Shown in pieces: positions 45,729-54,600 of a stretch of 64,000 bases of DNA. The first letter of the stretch is position 1. Every line of letters starts with the position of its first letter. Origin of the DNA: Terriglobia bacterium (GTDB lineage Bacteria; Acidobacteriota; Terriglobia; Terriglobales; Acidobacteriaceae); contig JAIQEU010000014.1 in the NCBI GenBank assembly GCA_020073665.1, forward strand, positions 105,432-169,431, read 5' to 3'. Both the position numbers and the translations under genes were made by a program. Below the pieces are notes generated by a model. That model searched no databases. It worked only from the letters and a program-made list of their open reading frames with translations, and was not told the DNA's origin.

Positions 45729-45905
45729 GTGAGCCGCCAAGCAAACAAGAGCGAACAACCCGATGAATACAGTAATTTTGAAAGAGCTTTGAAAAAAGTT
45801 CTGTCTGTCTCGCACGATGAAATGAAAGTCAGACTCGCCGACGCGAAGCGTGCGAGACAGCGGCAGAAACGGGCTTCGGGCCGCGCTTCCCGCGCAAAGG
45901 GTTAG
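45729..45905 (+). CDS. small passenger protein of IS1595 element
   Basis: A 58-residue basic protein from GTG 45729, with AAGGACGG upstream. Sequence includes DEYSNFERALKKVLSVSHDEM and a Lys/Arg/Ala-rich tail. Short proteins of this type are common beside transposases of the family; function unknown. It ends overlapping the transposase 3' end by 4 bases on the opposite strand. Confidence 0.65.
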   Translation: MSRQANKSEQPDEYSNFERALKKVLSVSHDEMKVRLADAKRARQRQKRASGRASRAKG

Positions 45906-46873
45906 AACGCCTCACTTTCTCCCACCTTGCCAGTCACCTCCGCAAAGGTTAACCGCTTTCCCGCGATCTGCGATAAAGCTAATTCAAATCTAGCTGCGTC
46001 GTCTAGTTTTCTGCCGTTGGCATCCTTGCGATGGTTGAATCTGAAAGCCTGCTCATCGACGTAGCGGAACAGGTGAAACGGCTCAACGGCAATGTACGTT
46101 CCATTCAATCCACGCTTGAGACATGACCAGAAATTCTCGATGCCATTCGTATGGACGTTCTCTTTCACGTACCCCTCAAGATGATTGATGACTTTGTGAA
46201 TGTAGCCATCGCTCAATTTGTAATAGCCCTGAAACTCATCAGTGTGAACTTCTGTACCTGGTTCCACCAATTCGCGGACAATGTTCTCTGTGATGTTGTG
46301 CTTGCGGTGTGGGATTACAGCAGTCACAACTCTCCCGCCGCGCTCTAACATTCCCATCACAACGGCTTTGCCGCTTCCGCCTTGCAGTCCACCATTACGG
46401 CTCATGCGCTCGCGTCTCTCACGGTGCATGAATCTGGCCTTGCCGCCGATGAAAGTCTCATCCGCTTCCACTGGAGTGCCGTTACCTCCGAGTTTAGTAA
46501 GGCTTTTATTCTGCAATGCGAGTCTCAGGCGCTGAAGCATAAACCAGCCAGCCTTCTGGCTTACCCCCAGATCACGAGCAATTTCATAGCTGCTTACACC
46601 GTTGCGGCAATTGACCAGCATCCACAAAGCGGGGAGCCACTTTTGCAGTGGAATCGGAGAATCCTCGAAAATGGTTCCGAGCTTCACAGTGAACTGCTTG
46701 TAGCATTCTTTGCACTTCCACCGCTTCTGAGTCTTGAGGTAGTAATGCTCTTTATGGCCGCAAGCTGGACACTCGGGGCCATTCGGCCAACGCATCTTTG
46801 CGACCGCATCAATACACACCTGCTCATCTGAGAAGTGCTGGACTGCACGCTGGAGCGTTTTTGGTGTTCCCAT
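45902..46873 (-). CDS. IS1595-family (ISXO2-like) transposase
   Basis: A 323-residue DDE transposase. Zinc ribbon CPACGHKEHYYLKTQKRWKCKEC near residues 35-57, helix-turn-helix EIARDLGVSQKAGWFMLQRL (about 98-117), and the DDE set in VEADETFIGGK, VHTDEFQGYYKL and NGIENFWSCLKR. No frameshift or stop. Starts 25 bases inside the right terminal repeat. Confidence 0.97.
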   Translation of the reverse strand: MGTPKTLQRAVQHFSDEQVCIDAVAKMRWPNGPECPACGHKEHYYLKTQKRWKCKECYKQFTVKLGTIFEDSPIPLQKWLPALWMLVNCRNGVSSYEIARDLGVSQKAGWFMLQRLRLALQNKSLTKLGGNGTPVEADETFIGGKARFMHRERRERMSRNGGLQGGSGKAVVMGMLERGGRVVTAVIPHRKHNITENIVRELVEPGTEVHTDEFQGYYKLSDGYIHKVINHLEGYVKENVHTNGIENFWSCLKRGLNGTYIAVEPFHLFRYVDEQAFRFNHRKDANGRKLDDAARFELALSQIAGKRLTFAEVTGKVGESEAF

Positions 46874-46963
46874 GCAAATAAGGTACTACAATAACCATGG
46901 TTAATCAAGGTAATTGTTGCCAAAATAAAGTTCAAAACCGTGGCGGGAAAGCTATATGAAATG

Positions 46964-46972
46964 TGATATGAT
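46964..46972 (+). promoter_or_regulatory. extended -10 promoter element
   Basis: TGATATGAT gives an extended -10 (TG-N-TATGAT) upstream of the PD-(D/E)XK gene. Transcription would start near 46979. It lies 43 bases from the right end of the IS1595 element, which therefore inserted just upstream. Confidence 0.4.
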
Positions 46973-46995
46973 ATGTGTATAGCTAGAAGAGAACA

Positions 46996-47022
46996 GGCGC
47001 GGCCTTACGGTCGCGCCTTTTT
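46996..47022 (+). terminator. terminator-like hairpin 1 in leader
   Basis: Stem GGCGCGGCC/GGTCGCGCC with a TTAC loop and five T's (47018-47022), lying in the leader between the promoter and the PD-(D/E)XK start. Confidence 0.7.
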
Positions 47023-47052
47023 CTATGTTCATCCCAATAAAGGAGTCCCTCA

Positions 47053-47080
47053 GGCGCAGCTTTCGGGCTGCGCCTTTTTT
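47053..47080 (+). terminator. terminator-like hairpin 2, abutting start codon
   Basis: Perfect stem GGCGCAGC/GCTGCGCC with a TTTCGG loop and six T's, only 3 bases before the ATG at 47084. The nearest Shine-Dalgarno (AAAGGAG, 47038-47044) lies upstream of the hairpin, so the structure would both stop transcription and separate the ribosome site from the start codon. Confidence 0.75.
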
Positions 47081-47083
47081 ATT

Positions 47084-47638
47084 ATGCGTTCCCAGCACAA
47101 CAATTCGGCCACTCGCAACCGTCGCACTCACATCCCGCTTCCCGGACAGGTCCCCGAAATCGACGCCGTCGGCCTCGTCACCCGCAAAAGCCGCGGCGAA
47201 GCCGCCGAGGCCGCCTTCCTGGCCAAAGCCGCCAGCCTCGGCTTCGGCATCGCCAAACCCTGGGGCGACAGCGAACGCTACGACTTCATCCTCGACTCCG
47301 GACGCCAGTTCTGGCGGGTGCAGGTCAAATCCACCGAGTGCCACGCCGATTCCCGCTACTGCGTCAAAGCCGCCGGATGCAACACCCGCTACACCGCTGA
47401 CGAGATCGACTTCCTCGTCGCCTTCATCGTCCCCGAGAACCTCTGGTACATCATCCCGGTGAGCGAAGCCGCCGCCCACCACGTCCTTCGCTTCTATCCC
47501 GCCAACGGCCAACGCTCCCTGATGGAAAAGTACCGCGAAGCCTGGTGCCAGATGGCCTGCCGCCGAAAATCCAAAGGCCCCAACCTGATTAAAGTCGAAC
47601 CAGGATGCCAGCAGGGAAGACCCTGCCCACGAAAATAG
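47084..47638 (+). CDS. PD-(D/E)XK endonuclease-like protein
   Basis: A 184-residue protein from ATG 47084, resembling the group I intron-type PD-(D/E)XK endonucleases: SRGEAAEAAFLAKAASLGFGIAKPWGDSERYDFILDSGRQFWRVQVKS has the YDF Asp and the QVK (in place of ExK) of the variant active site. The open frame continues upstream to 46973 through two hairpins, but an initiator there would precede the predicted transcription start, so the later start is preferred. It lies outside the IS1595 element, 160 bp from its right end. Confidence 0.7.
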   Translation: MRSQHNNSATRNRRTHIPLPGQVPEIDAVGLVTRKSRGEAAEAAFLAKAASLGFGIAKPWGDSERYDFILDSGRQFWRVQVKSTECHADSRYCVKAAGCNTRYTADEIDFLVAFIVPENLWYIIPVSEAAAHHVLRFYPANGQRSLMEKYREAWCQMACRRKSKGPNLIKVEPGCQQGRPCPRK

Positions 47639-47651
47639 AATTTTCGCCCTA

Positions 47652-48236
47652 TTACGAATCCCGAGGGTGCCCCGTCCAAGCTCTGCTTGGGCGGGGGTTT
47701 TCTGCCGGCTCCCGCACCGGCATAGTGGGACATATCCCGGCGCGCTCCCGTTTCCGGGCAGTCCATTGAGACTCGATCTCGACCCGGCCCGTTTCACCGC
47801 TTATGTAGTGACGGAAGCTGCTCCACTCCCAATCCTCGGGATGCGCGACTAGTCCGCGTGCTACCGGATTGCGATGGATGTAGCGCAGCTTCTCCACAAA
47901 CTTGTGCTCGCTCCAGACGTTGAAGTCGTAGTAGCGGGCTTCCCAGAAGGGCTTATCCGCACGCAACGCGAGGGTTCGCGCAACCCCTTGTTTCAGCGAC
48001 TGCATTGCCGTGGCCGGGGCGCCGCGATCCGGCTCGCTGACCAGCATGTGGATGTGCTCCGGCATCACGACGTATCCGAAGACGTAGAGTTCGTGCTTCT
48101 GTCGGACACGTTCCAGGGCGGATTCGAAGACGATTCGATGGCTTGGATTGGCGAATTTCGGTTGCCTGCGGTAACAGCTGAAAGTGAGGAAGTGAGACTG
48201 GCGGGACTCCTGGAAGTGCTTCAGTCCCCAGGGCAT
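47652..48236 (-). CDS. REP-associated tyrosine transposase (RAYT)
   Basis: A 194-residue Y1-type HUH transposase. HUH motif EHIHMLVSEP with His61 and His63, and the conserved YYDFNVWSEHKFVEKLRYIHRNPV segment holding the catalytic Tyr (102 or 103). RAYTs mobilise REP palindromes. This one is flanked by inverted REP-like copies 2 (47664) and 3 (48301). The last 15 or so residues (NPRPSRAWTGHPRDS) are encoded by REP copy 2 itself, so the gene end is embedded in the repeat. Confidence 0.93.
   Translation of the reverse strand: MPWGLKHFQESRQSHFLTFSCYRRQPKFANPSHRIVFESALERVRQKHELYVFGYVVMPEHIHMLVSEPDRGAPATAMQSLKQGVARTLALRADKPFWEARYYDFNVWSEHKFVEKLRYIHRNPVARGLVAHPEDWEWSSFRHYISGETGRVEIESQWTARKRERAGICPTMPVREPAENPRPSRAWTGHPRDS
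47664..47702. repeat. REP-like palindrome, copy 2
   Basis: AGGGTGCCCCGTCCAAGCTC... with stem CCCGTCCAAGC/GCTTGGGCGGG (11 bp, one G-T) and TCT loop, followed by GGGGTTTT. Encodes the C-terminus of the RAYT. Confidence 0.85.
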
Positions 48237-48300
48237 GAGACGACACTACTTTCGAGCCTCGAGTGAGTCTGTGACAGGTGAACATCACTCCAGGAGAATC

Positions 48301-48332
48301 CCCGCCCAAGCAGAGCTTGGACGGGGCACCCT
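48301..48332. repeat. REP-like palindrome, copy 3
   Basis: CCCGCCCAAGCAGAGCTTGG..., reverse orientation of copy 2. It lies 65 bases upstream of the RAYT start. Confidence 0.85.
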
Positions 48333-48346
48333 TGAGAATTGAGGAG

Positions 48347-48883
48347 CTACTTCACCCCTTTCTCCGGGTCCCAAGACCCTTGCTCTTTGCGGATGATGAC
48401 GATCTGTCCAATGTGGTAGGCGTTGTGGGTGCCGACATGCGCGATGGTCGAAGCCGCTGACTCGAGCTTCTTTTCATCGGCCGCTTCGACCGCCTTCTCC
48501 CAATCCGTCATGACCTGGTCGAGTTGCTGCACCGTGGCCGCCCACTTCTTGGCATCAAAGGCGTTGAAGGTTTCGTCGTTGTTGCCGCTGAACTTGGCCG
48601 GGGTCTCGCCCTTGAACTCGGCCAGCGCCCGCTGGTTCCAGAACACCAGGTGATTCGCCAGCTGTCCAACCGAGTGGTTGCCGGCGGAATCTTTCCAGCT
48701 GGCCTGCTCCGCCGTGATTCCAGACACCGCGGTGTTGGCATCCACAAACCAGTCCTTGTTGTTGTGAGTGGTGCGTAACTGCTCCAGCAGGATGCTCCGG
48801 AGAGTGACCGGCTTTTGATCTTTGTCCTGGGCCTGGGCGAACAGAGATAACGTCAGAACCAGAAAGGCAACGATGGATTTCAT
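48347..48883 (-). CDS. exported DinB-like protein
   Basis: A 178-residue protein with a signal peptide (VAFLVLTLSLFAQAQ) and a DinB/YfiT-like four-helix bundle: NHLVFWNQRALAEFKGETP and the terminal HNAYHIGQIVIIRKEQGSWDP, which carries the His pair expected at the metal site of this fold. Third His would lie in GNHSVGQLANHL. Often such proteins act as metal-dependent thiol transferases in the cytoplasm; secretion here is unusual. Lies between REP copies 3 and 4. Confidence 0.88.
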   Translation of the reverse strand: MKSIVAFLVLTLSLFAQAQDKDQKPVTLRSILLEQLRTTHNNKDWFVDANTAVSGITAEQASWKDSAGNHSVGQLANHLVFWNQRALAEFKGETPAKFSGNNDETFNAFDAKKWAATVQQLDQVMTDWEKAVEAADEKKLESAASTIAHVGTHNAYHIGQIVIIRKEQGSWDPEKGVK

Positions 48884-48960
48884 GTGGAATGGTCTCCTAT
48901 GGGGAATGGGTCAAAGAAGTATAGACGTGACCACACCGCCTTTGGCTAGCACGGCTCCCC

Positions 48961-48998
48961 AGGGTGCCCCGTCCAAGCTCCGCTTGGGCGGGGGTTTT
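48961..48998. repeat. REP-like palindrome, copy 4
   Basis: AGGGTGCCCCGTCCAAGCTC..., same orientation as copy 2, directly upstream of miaB (ATG 49018). Confidence 0.85.
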
Positions 48999-49017
48999 CG
49001 ATATACTGAATCCTTGT

Positions 49018-50337
49018 ATGCCGTCCCACCCGCCAAAGACGTTCTACCTTGAAACCTTCGGCTGCCAGATGAACGTCCATGACTCCGAAAAGGTCATTGG
49101 GACGCTGGTTTCCGAGGGATACCGCCAGGTCCAGACCGTCGAGGAGGCCGGCCTCGTCCTCTATAACACCTGTTCGATTCGCGACAAGGCCGAGCAGAAA
49201 GTCTTCAACCGCCTGTCCGACTACAAGAAGTACCAGAAGCAGGGCAAAAAGTTCGCCGTGCTGGGCTGCGTCGCCCAGCAGGAAGGCGCCAGGATTTTCG
49301 AGCGCGCGCCCTATGTCTCGATGGTCTGCGGATCGGCCTCCTACCGCAACTTGCCCGAAATGCTGGTGCAGATCGAAGCAGGAAACCAGCGGGTAACCGG
49401 CCTGGACGATCGCGAAACCGACAAGTGCTTTGAGACCGAATTCACCTCGCGCACCAACCCGCACCGCGGATACATAACCATTATCGAAGGCTGCGACAAG
49501 TTCTGCTCCTACTGCGTAGTGCCCTTTACCCGAGGAAAAGAACGCAGCCGGACATCTGACTCAGTCCTCGCCGAAGCCCGCCAGATGGCCGACTTGGGCT
49601 ACACCGAAATCCAGTTGCTGGGACAGAACGTAAACTCGTTTAAGGACCCGGCAGGGAAGCACACCTTCGCCGAATTGCTGGCTGCCGTGGGACAGATTGA
49701 AGGCATCAAACGAGTACGCTTCACCACCTCGCATCCCCGGGACTTTGGCCGCGACATTGTGGAGGCGATTGACTCGGTCCCGACCTTGTGCGATCACGTG
49801 CATCTACCCGTACAAAGCGGATCGAATCGTGTGCTCGACGCCATGCAAAGGCTCTACACCCGCGAGCAATACCTGGAACGCATTGCCTGGATGAAAGCCG
49901 CCAGCCGCGAGATCAGCATCACCACGGACATAATCGTGGGCTTCCCCGGCGAGACCGAATCCGATTTTCAGCAGACTCTGTCCTTACTCGAGCAAGTCGA
50001 GTTCGACGCCGTATTCGGCTTCAAGTATTCCCCCCGTCCAAACACCCCGTCACTGAAACTGGAAGACGCCCTTCCCGACGAAGAGAAGGCCCGCCGCCTG
50101 GCCGTAGTGCTTGAAAAACAAAGAGATATCCAGAGGCGCCGCTACCAGAGACATCTCGGTCAAATCCTTGAAGTAATGGTTGAAGGCCGAAACGACCGCC
50201 ACCAGCAATGGACAGGCCGAACCACCCAGAACAAGGTAATCAATTTCACCGGCCCGGAAGTCTCCCCAGGAAGCTACGTTCCGGTCGTAACCACAGCCGC
50301 TTTTCCCAACAGCCTTGCAGGCCAAATGGTGATATAA
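49018..50337 (+). CDS. miaB: tRNA-2-methylthio-N6-dimethylallyladenosine synthase
   Basis: Adds a methylthio group to i6A37 of tRNAs. The 439-residue radical SAM methylthiotransferase has the auxiliary cluster Cys set C16 (FGCQMNVHD), C52 (NTCSIRDKAEQK) and C84 (LGCVAQQE), the radical SAM triad C159/C163/C166 in GCDKFCSYCVVPFTRGKE, and a C-terminal TRAM domain (SLAGQMV end). ATG 49018 is preferred; the longer frame from 48964 runs through REP copy 4. It is followed by the BFN gene after 24 bp. Confidence 0.97.
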   Translation: MPSHPPKTFYLETFGCQMNVHDSEKVIGTLVSEGYRQVQTVEEAGLVLYNTCSIRDKAEQKVFNRLSDYKKYQKQGKKFAVLGCVAQQEGARIFERAPYVSMVCGSASYRNLPEMLVQIEAGNQRVTGLDDRETDKCFETEFTSRTNPHRGYITIIEGCDKFCSYCVVPFTRGKERSRTSDSVLAEARQMADLGYTEIQLLGQNVNSFKDPAGKHTFAELLAAVGQIEGIKRVRFTTSHPRDFGRDIVEAIDSVPTLCDHVHLPVQSGSNRVLDAMQRLYTREQYLERIAWMKAASREISITTDIIVGFPGETESDFQQTLSLLEQVEFDAVFGFKYSPRPNTPSLKLEDALPDEEKARRLAVVLEKQRDIQRRRYQRHLGQILEVMVEGRNDRHQQWTGRTTQNKVINFTGPEVSPGSYVPVVTTAAFPNSLAGQMVI

Positions 50338-50361
50338 GGAGCGAGACCGGAGGGTGTCCCG

Positions 50362-50850
50362 ATGGAAGTAGAAATGAAAATCCGCGGCCTAATGATGGAT
50401 CCGGTGACGAATATGCCGATCGTGATCCTGAAGGATTCGGGGAGCGATACGGTGCTTCCGATTTGGGTGGGGATTTACGAGGCTAATGCGATCGCGCTGG
50501 AAATCGAGAAGGTGACGACGCCGCGGCCCATGACTCATGACCTGATCAAGAACGTGCTGGTGGGGCTGGATGCGAACGTCCATAAGGTGGTGGTGACTGA
50601 ACTCCGGGAAGATACGTTCTATGCGGTGATCTGGTTGGAGCGGCAGGGGCAGGTGATCAGCGTGGATTCCAGGCCTTCGGACGCACTGGCGCTGGCGTTG
50701 CGGGTGGATTGTCCCATCTACGTTGAGGATGAAGTGCTGAAGAACTCGAAGCAGGCCGCTAACAATGTTTCTGACCGGGTCACGACCGAAGAACTGCGCA
50801 AGTGGCTGGAGGGGCTCAATGACGAAGACCTGGGACGATACAAGATGTAG
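50362..50850 (+). CDS. bifunctional nuclease-family (DUF151) protein
   Basis: A 162-residue protein. The BFN core (residues 4-130) contains LKDSGSDTVLPIWVGIYEANAIALEIE and VDSRPSDALALALRVDCPIYVED, the motifs of DUF151/BFN proteins. The start is behind GGAGGGTGTCCCG. The plant and cyanobacterial relatives have DNase/RNase activity; bacterial function is not settled. It follows miaB by 24 bp and is probably cotranscribed. Confidence 0.9.
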   Translation: MEVEMKIRGLMMDPVTNMPIVILKDSGSDTVLPIWVGIYEANAIALEIEKVTTPRPMTHDLIKNVLVGLDANVHKVVVTELREDTFYAVIWLERQGQVISVDSRPSDALALALRVDCPIYVEDEVLKNSKQAANNVSDRVTTEELRKWLEGLNDEDLGRYKM

Positions 50851-50913
50851 GAATTGAATCATTGAGTGATTGAATCATCGAATCGATGAACCAATCCCGC
50901 AATGATTCAATTC
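50851..50913. repeat. 14-bp inverted repeat upstream of small gene
   Basis: GAATTGAATCATTG (50851-50864) and CAATGATTCAATTC (50900-50913), perfect inverted arms with an ATCATCGAATCGATG-rich centre, spanning the whole spacer between the BFN gene and the following small gene (ATG 50915). Confidence 0.55.
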
Positions 50914-50914
50914 T

Positions 50915-51223
50915 ATGCCTGATCCTGCCGCACAACTTCAAAGACTCTACCTAGCCGGGTTCGACCTTCAAACCTTCGAAAAGTTTCCCAAGTGCGTGGG
51001 AGCGGTGCGAGATAACTGCATCGCGATGCTGGTTCCATCGGTGGACGGGTTGCAGATTCTGGGTACACCGGGCTGGCGCATGGGGGAAGCGATCGGCGTG
51101 CTGGTGGAGATGGGAGGCCGCCAGGTCTTCCAAGCCAAGCAGGAGGTGGTGGAAGCCACCCCGGAAAGGCTGGCGACGCTCAGCCGCTTCCGGACTGACC
51201 TGCAAGAGCTGCTGCAGGGGTAA
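50915..51223 (+). CDS. small conserved protein, function unknown
   Basis: A 102-residue cytosolic protein with no recognised domain. Visible features: LYLAGFDLQTFEKFPKCVGAVRDN and the loop PGWRMGEAIGVLVEMGGRQVFQAKQ, with a helical C-terminus. Start ATG 50915 lies right after the inverted repeat, without a clear Shine-Dalgarno, so translation may depend on the upstream gene. Confidence 0.6.
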   Translation: MPDPAAQLQRLYLAGFDLQTFEKFPKCVGAVRDNCIAMLVPSVDGLQILGTPGWRMGEAIGVLVEMGGRQVFQAKQEVVEATPERLATLSRFRTDLQELLQG

Positions 51224-51245
51224 CGCCTAAGGGGCAATGGTCGGA

Positions 51246-51276
51246 TTGGCGCGGCATTTCGTAGACTTTACATAAT
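51246..51276 (+). promoter_or_regulatory. possible promoter upstream of activase genes
   Basis: TTGGCG (51246-51251) and TACATA (51269-51274, 17-bp spacer; or CATAAT at 51271 with 19 bp), upstream of the activase gene. The 407-bp spacer 51224-51630 also holds a 15-bp direct repeat (GTTATCGGACGTTAC at 51281-51295, GTTGTCGGATGTTAC at 51389-51403). No riboswitch fold was recognised. Confidence 0.3.
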
Positions 51277-51630
51277 ACCTGTTATCGGACGTTACAAACC
51301 AAAGTGCAGCTGAAACGGGTGTGGGCACTGGATCCGGACGGTTGTCATCGAATCAGGTTCGGGTTCCGAGTAGCCGGCCACTCGCCCAGTTGTCGGATGT
51401 TACGACAGCAACCCGGGTGGGCGTGGCGAGGGACACGGTATTGAGGCGCCGTGCTGGCGGGTGACCTCACAGTGGGCTGTCGTTCGCATTTATACGGACC
51501 ATCTGCTGGCTCAACGGATGTGACTCCCATCACTGACCGGCGAAGCCGATTTTGATAGAAGGTATCTGGTCCGATAGGTTCCCCGCAGGCCTCGCGTCGA
51601 GCACTCGTTTCCCCCAAAGGAGGCGCTCGC

Positions 51631-54600
51631 ATTAGTATCAGCATTGGTGTAGATGTGGGCGCCGTCAGCCTAAAGCTGGCGGCTCTGGGTGCGGTCGAAG
51701 ACGCTGCCTTGCTTGCCCGCCTGGTCGAGACGAACTCCTCGTTCTTTCGCCCTCAACTGACAAGAAGCAATGGGTTGAATGGGCGTGCGGTTGTGTTATC
51801 CGCTTACCGGCGCCTTCAGGGCAACCCACTGCAAGCCGTCTCAGACTTGCTGCGGGAGTTCTGCGCAGTTGTCCCGGAAGAAGCGATCGCAGGTTGCCGC
51901 TTCACCGGGTCGGGGGGACGGACGGTGGCCCGTGCCTTCGAGGCCGAGTTTGAAAACGAGTTTCGCGCGCTGGCCCGAAGCATGCATGCGCTGCATCCCC
52001 AGGTGCGCACCGTATTTGAGATGGGCGGGGAGACCGCGAAATATATCCGCCTGGGCGCAACGAACGGTGCAGACCATCTCGGAATTCTGGACTACCAATC
52101 CAGCACGGAGTGCGCTGCCGGGACGGGGTCATTTATTGATCAACAGGCTTCGCGGCTGCTCTATGAGGTAGAGGATGTGGGTGCGGCCGCCCGCGGCGCC
52201 AGCGGCGCCGCCCGGGTTGCGGGCCGCTGCTCGGTGTTTGCCAAGACGGACATGATCCACGCCCAGCAGAAGGGATACCCCGCGGACCAGATCCTGCGCG
52301 GGCTGTGCGAGGCGGTGGTGCGGAACTTCAAGTCCAGCATTGTCAAAGGAAGGCAGGTGCTTTCGCCGGTGGCATTTATTGGAGGCGTGGCGATGAATGC
52401 CGGAGTGCGCGACGCGCTCCGGGAGGCCTTCGGGCTGCCGGAAGCAGATTTTCTGGTTCCAGACCTGCAGTGCTGGATGAGCGCTCTGGGCGCCAGCCTG
52501 CTGGCGGCTGAAAAAAATGGAAATGGCCCCACCAGCGCATTCCGCTGCCTGCGAGGAGAGACCGCCGGCACGGAAGAGTTCCCTACCACCGAAGCACTCT
52601 CGCTTGACCGGGTGACGTTGTTACGGGACCGAGTCCCGCCGCTGCAAGTGCCGGAGGCAGGTCGCCGGATGGATACCTACCTCGGGATTGACGTGGGCTC
52701 GGTGAGCACGAACCTGGTAGTGATTGACGCGAAGGGCAATCTGCTGAAGGAGATTTACGTTCCCACCGCGGGTCGCCCGATCGAAGTAGTCTCTGCGGCA
52801 CTACGCGAGATCAAGGAGGAACTGGGTACACGGGTCAATATTCGCGGCGTAGGCACGACGGGTTCGGGGAGGGAGTTGATTGGCGAACTCACCGGAGCCG
52901 ACACCGTAAATGACGAGATCACCGCGCACAAAACTGGCGCCATGCATGTGTGCCGGCAACTGGAGATGCCGCTGGTGGACACCATCTTCGAGATTGGGGG
53001 GCAGGATTCGAAGTTCATTCGCATCCGCGACGGTGTGGTAGTGGACTTCGCCATGAACGAAGCTTGCGCCGCGGGGACTGGTTCGTTTCTGGAAGAGCAA
53101 GCGGAAAAGTTGGGGGTTGCGATCAAGGGGGAATTCGCGCAGCTGGCGTTATCGTCGCGCAACCCGGTCCGGCTGGGCGAGCGCTGCACTGTTTTCATGG
53201 CGAGGGATGTGAGCAGCCTGATGCTGAAGGGTGCGGCCGTCGGCGATCTGTGCGCGGGATTGGCCTATTCGGTGGCCTTGAATTACCTGAATCGGGTAGT
53301 GCGGGGACGGAACCTCGGGAATGTGATCTATTTCCAAGGCGGCACCGCCTATAACGATGCGGTTGCTTCCGCATTCTCGATCATTTTGAAGAAGCCCATC
53401 GTCGTTCCCCCGCATAACGGGGTCATTGGCGCGATCGGTATGGCGCTGATTGCACGCGATCGCATGCTGGCGCGCGGCGGAACCAGCAGGTTCCGCGGGT
53501 TTGACCTGAACCTGGTAAGTTTCACCCGGCGCGACTTCGTCTGCCGTGCCTGCTCCAATTACTGCGATATGAAGGAGTTTCTCATTGACGGTGAGAAGAG
53601 CTACTGGGGAGACCAGTGCTCCGACAAGTTCCGCAAGCGTTCGCGCACAGACCGCCAGCCGGTGATTGCAGATCTCCTGTCCTGCCGGGACAAGTCGCTG
53701 CAAGCGGAACTCGAGCCACCCAGAGAAGGACGAAAAACCGTCGGTATTCCCCGCGCCATGTTCTTCTACGATCGCTTCCCTTTCTGGTGTCGGTACCTGC
53801 AGGAACTGGGATACAACGTGGCGGTTTCACCTCCCACGGACGGGCACATCGCGGCCAACGGCGAAGAACTGGCCATTGCCCAGCCCTGTTTCCCGCTCCA
53901 GGTGGCGCACGGGCATGTGCATGCCCTGCTGCAGCAAGGAGTGGATTACATCCTGCTGCCCAACGCAGTGGACGCGGAGACACCGTTCATGCAGGCGGAG
54001 TCGAAGCTGTGCCCATGGAACCAGACCCTGCCGTTCGTGGTGCGCGCGGTTGAGAAACTGGAAACCGATGTGAACGGCAAGCTGCTGTGTCCGACCATCC
54101 ACTTCCGCCAGGGGCCCCGGAAGGTGCGCCAGGAGTTACGAATTCTGGCAAGCATGCTAGGCCGGAGCGCAGCCGCCAGCGACGCTGCAGTGGAAAATGC
54201 TTACCAGGCACAACGGAACTTTGTCGAGACCGTGAGGCGAGCCGGGGAGGACGCGCTGCAGGTGCTGCGCGCGACTCATGAGCCTGCGATTGTGCTGCTG
54301 GGCCGGCCTTACAACCTCTACGACCGGGCAGTGTGTTGCGACATTCCCCACAAGCTACGGAGGTTGTACGGTATCAACGTACTGCCGCTGGATTTCCTGC
54401 CGCTCGAGGGCGAAGATGTCTCGGCGCTCAACGACAACATGTACTGGCACTCCGGCCGGCTGATTCTGGCGGCGGCGCAGTTCACCAGGCGCAACCCCGG
54501 CCTACACCTGATTTACATCTCGAACTTCAAGTGCGGCCCGGACTCTTACCTCAAGTCCTTTCTCGAAGAGGCCTGCGGCAAGCCCAGCCTGGTGCTGCAG

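Larger units (their letters stand above)
44863..46921. mobile_element. IS1595-family element with two passenger genes
   Basis: Bounded by 24-bp imperfect terminal inverted repeats, 44863-44886 and 46898-46921 (20 of 24 identical, both starting GGCA and sharing AATTACC and TAACCA), and by an exact 8-bp direct repeat AAAATAAA (44855-44862 and 46922-46929), the target duplication size known for the family. The 2059-bp element holds an HNH-like gene, a 58-codon gene and the transposase on the opposite strand. All ORFs are intact, suggesting a recent insertion. Confidence 0.9.

Noticed and set aside
46952..47797. 281-codon open frame opposite the PD-(D/E)XK gene
   Set aside because: Gly/Val/Ala-rich shadow; includes REP-derived sequence.
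51224..51630. Cobalamin-type or other riboswitch upstream of the activase gene
   Set aside because: No conserved core sequence of a known riboswitch class could be recognised in the spacer.
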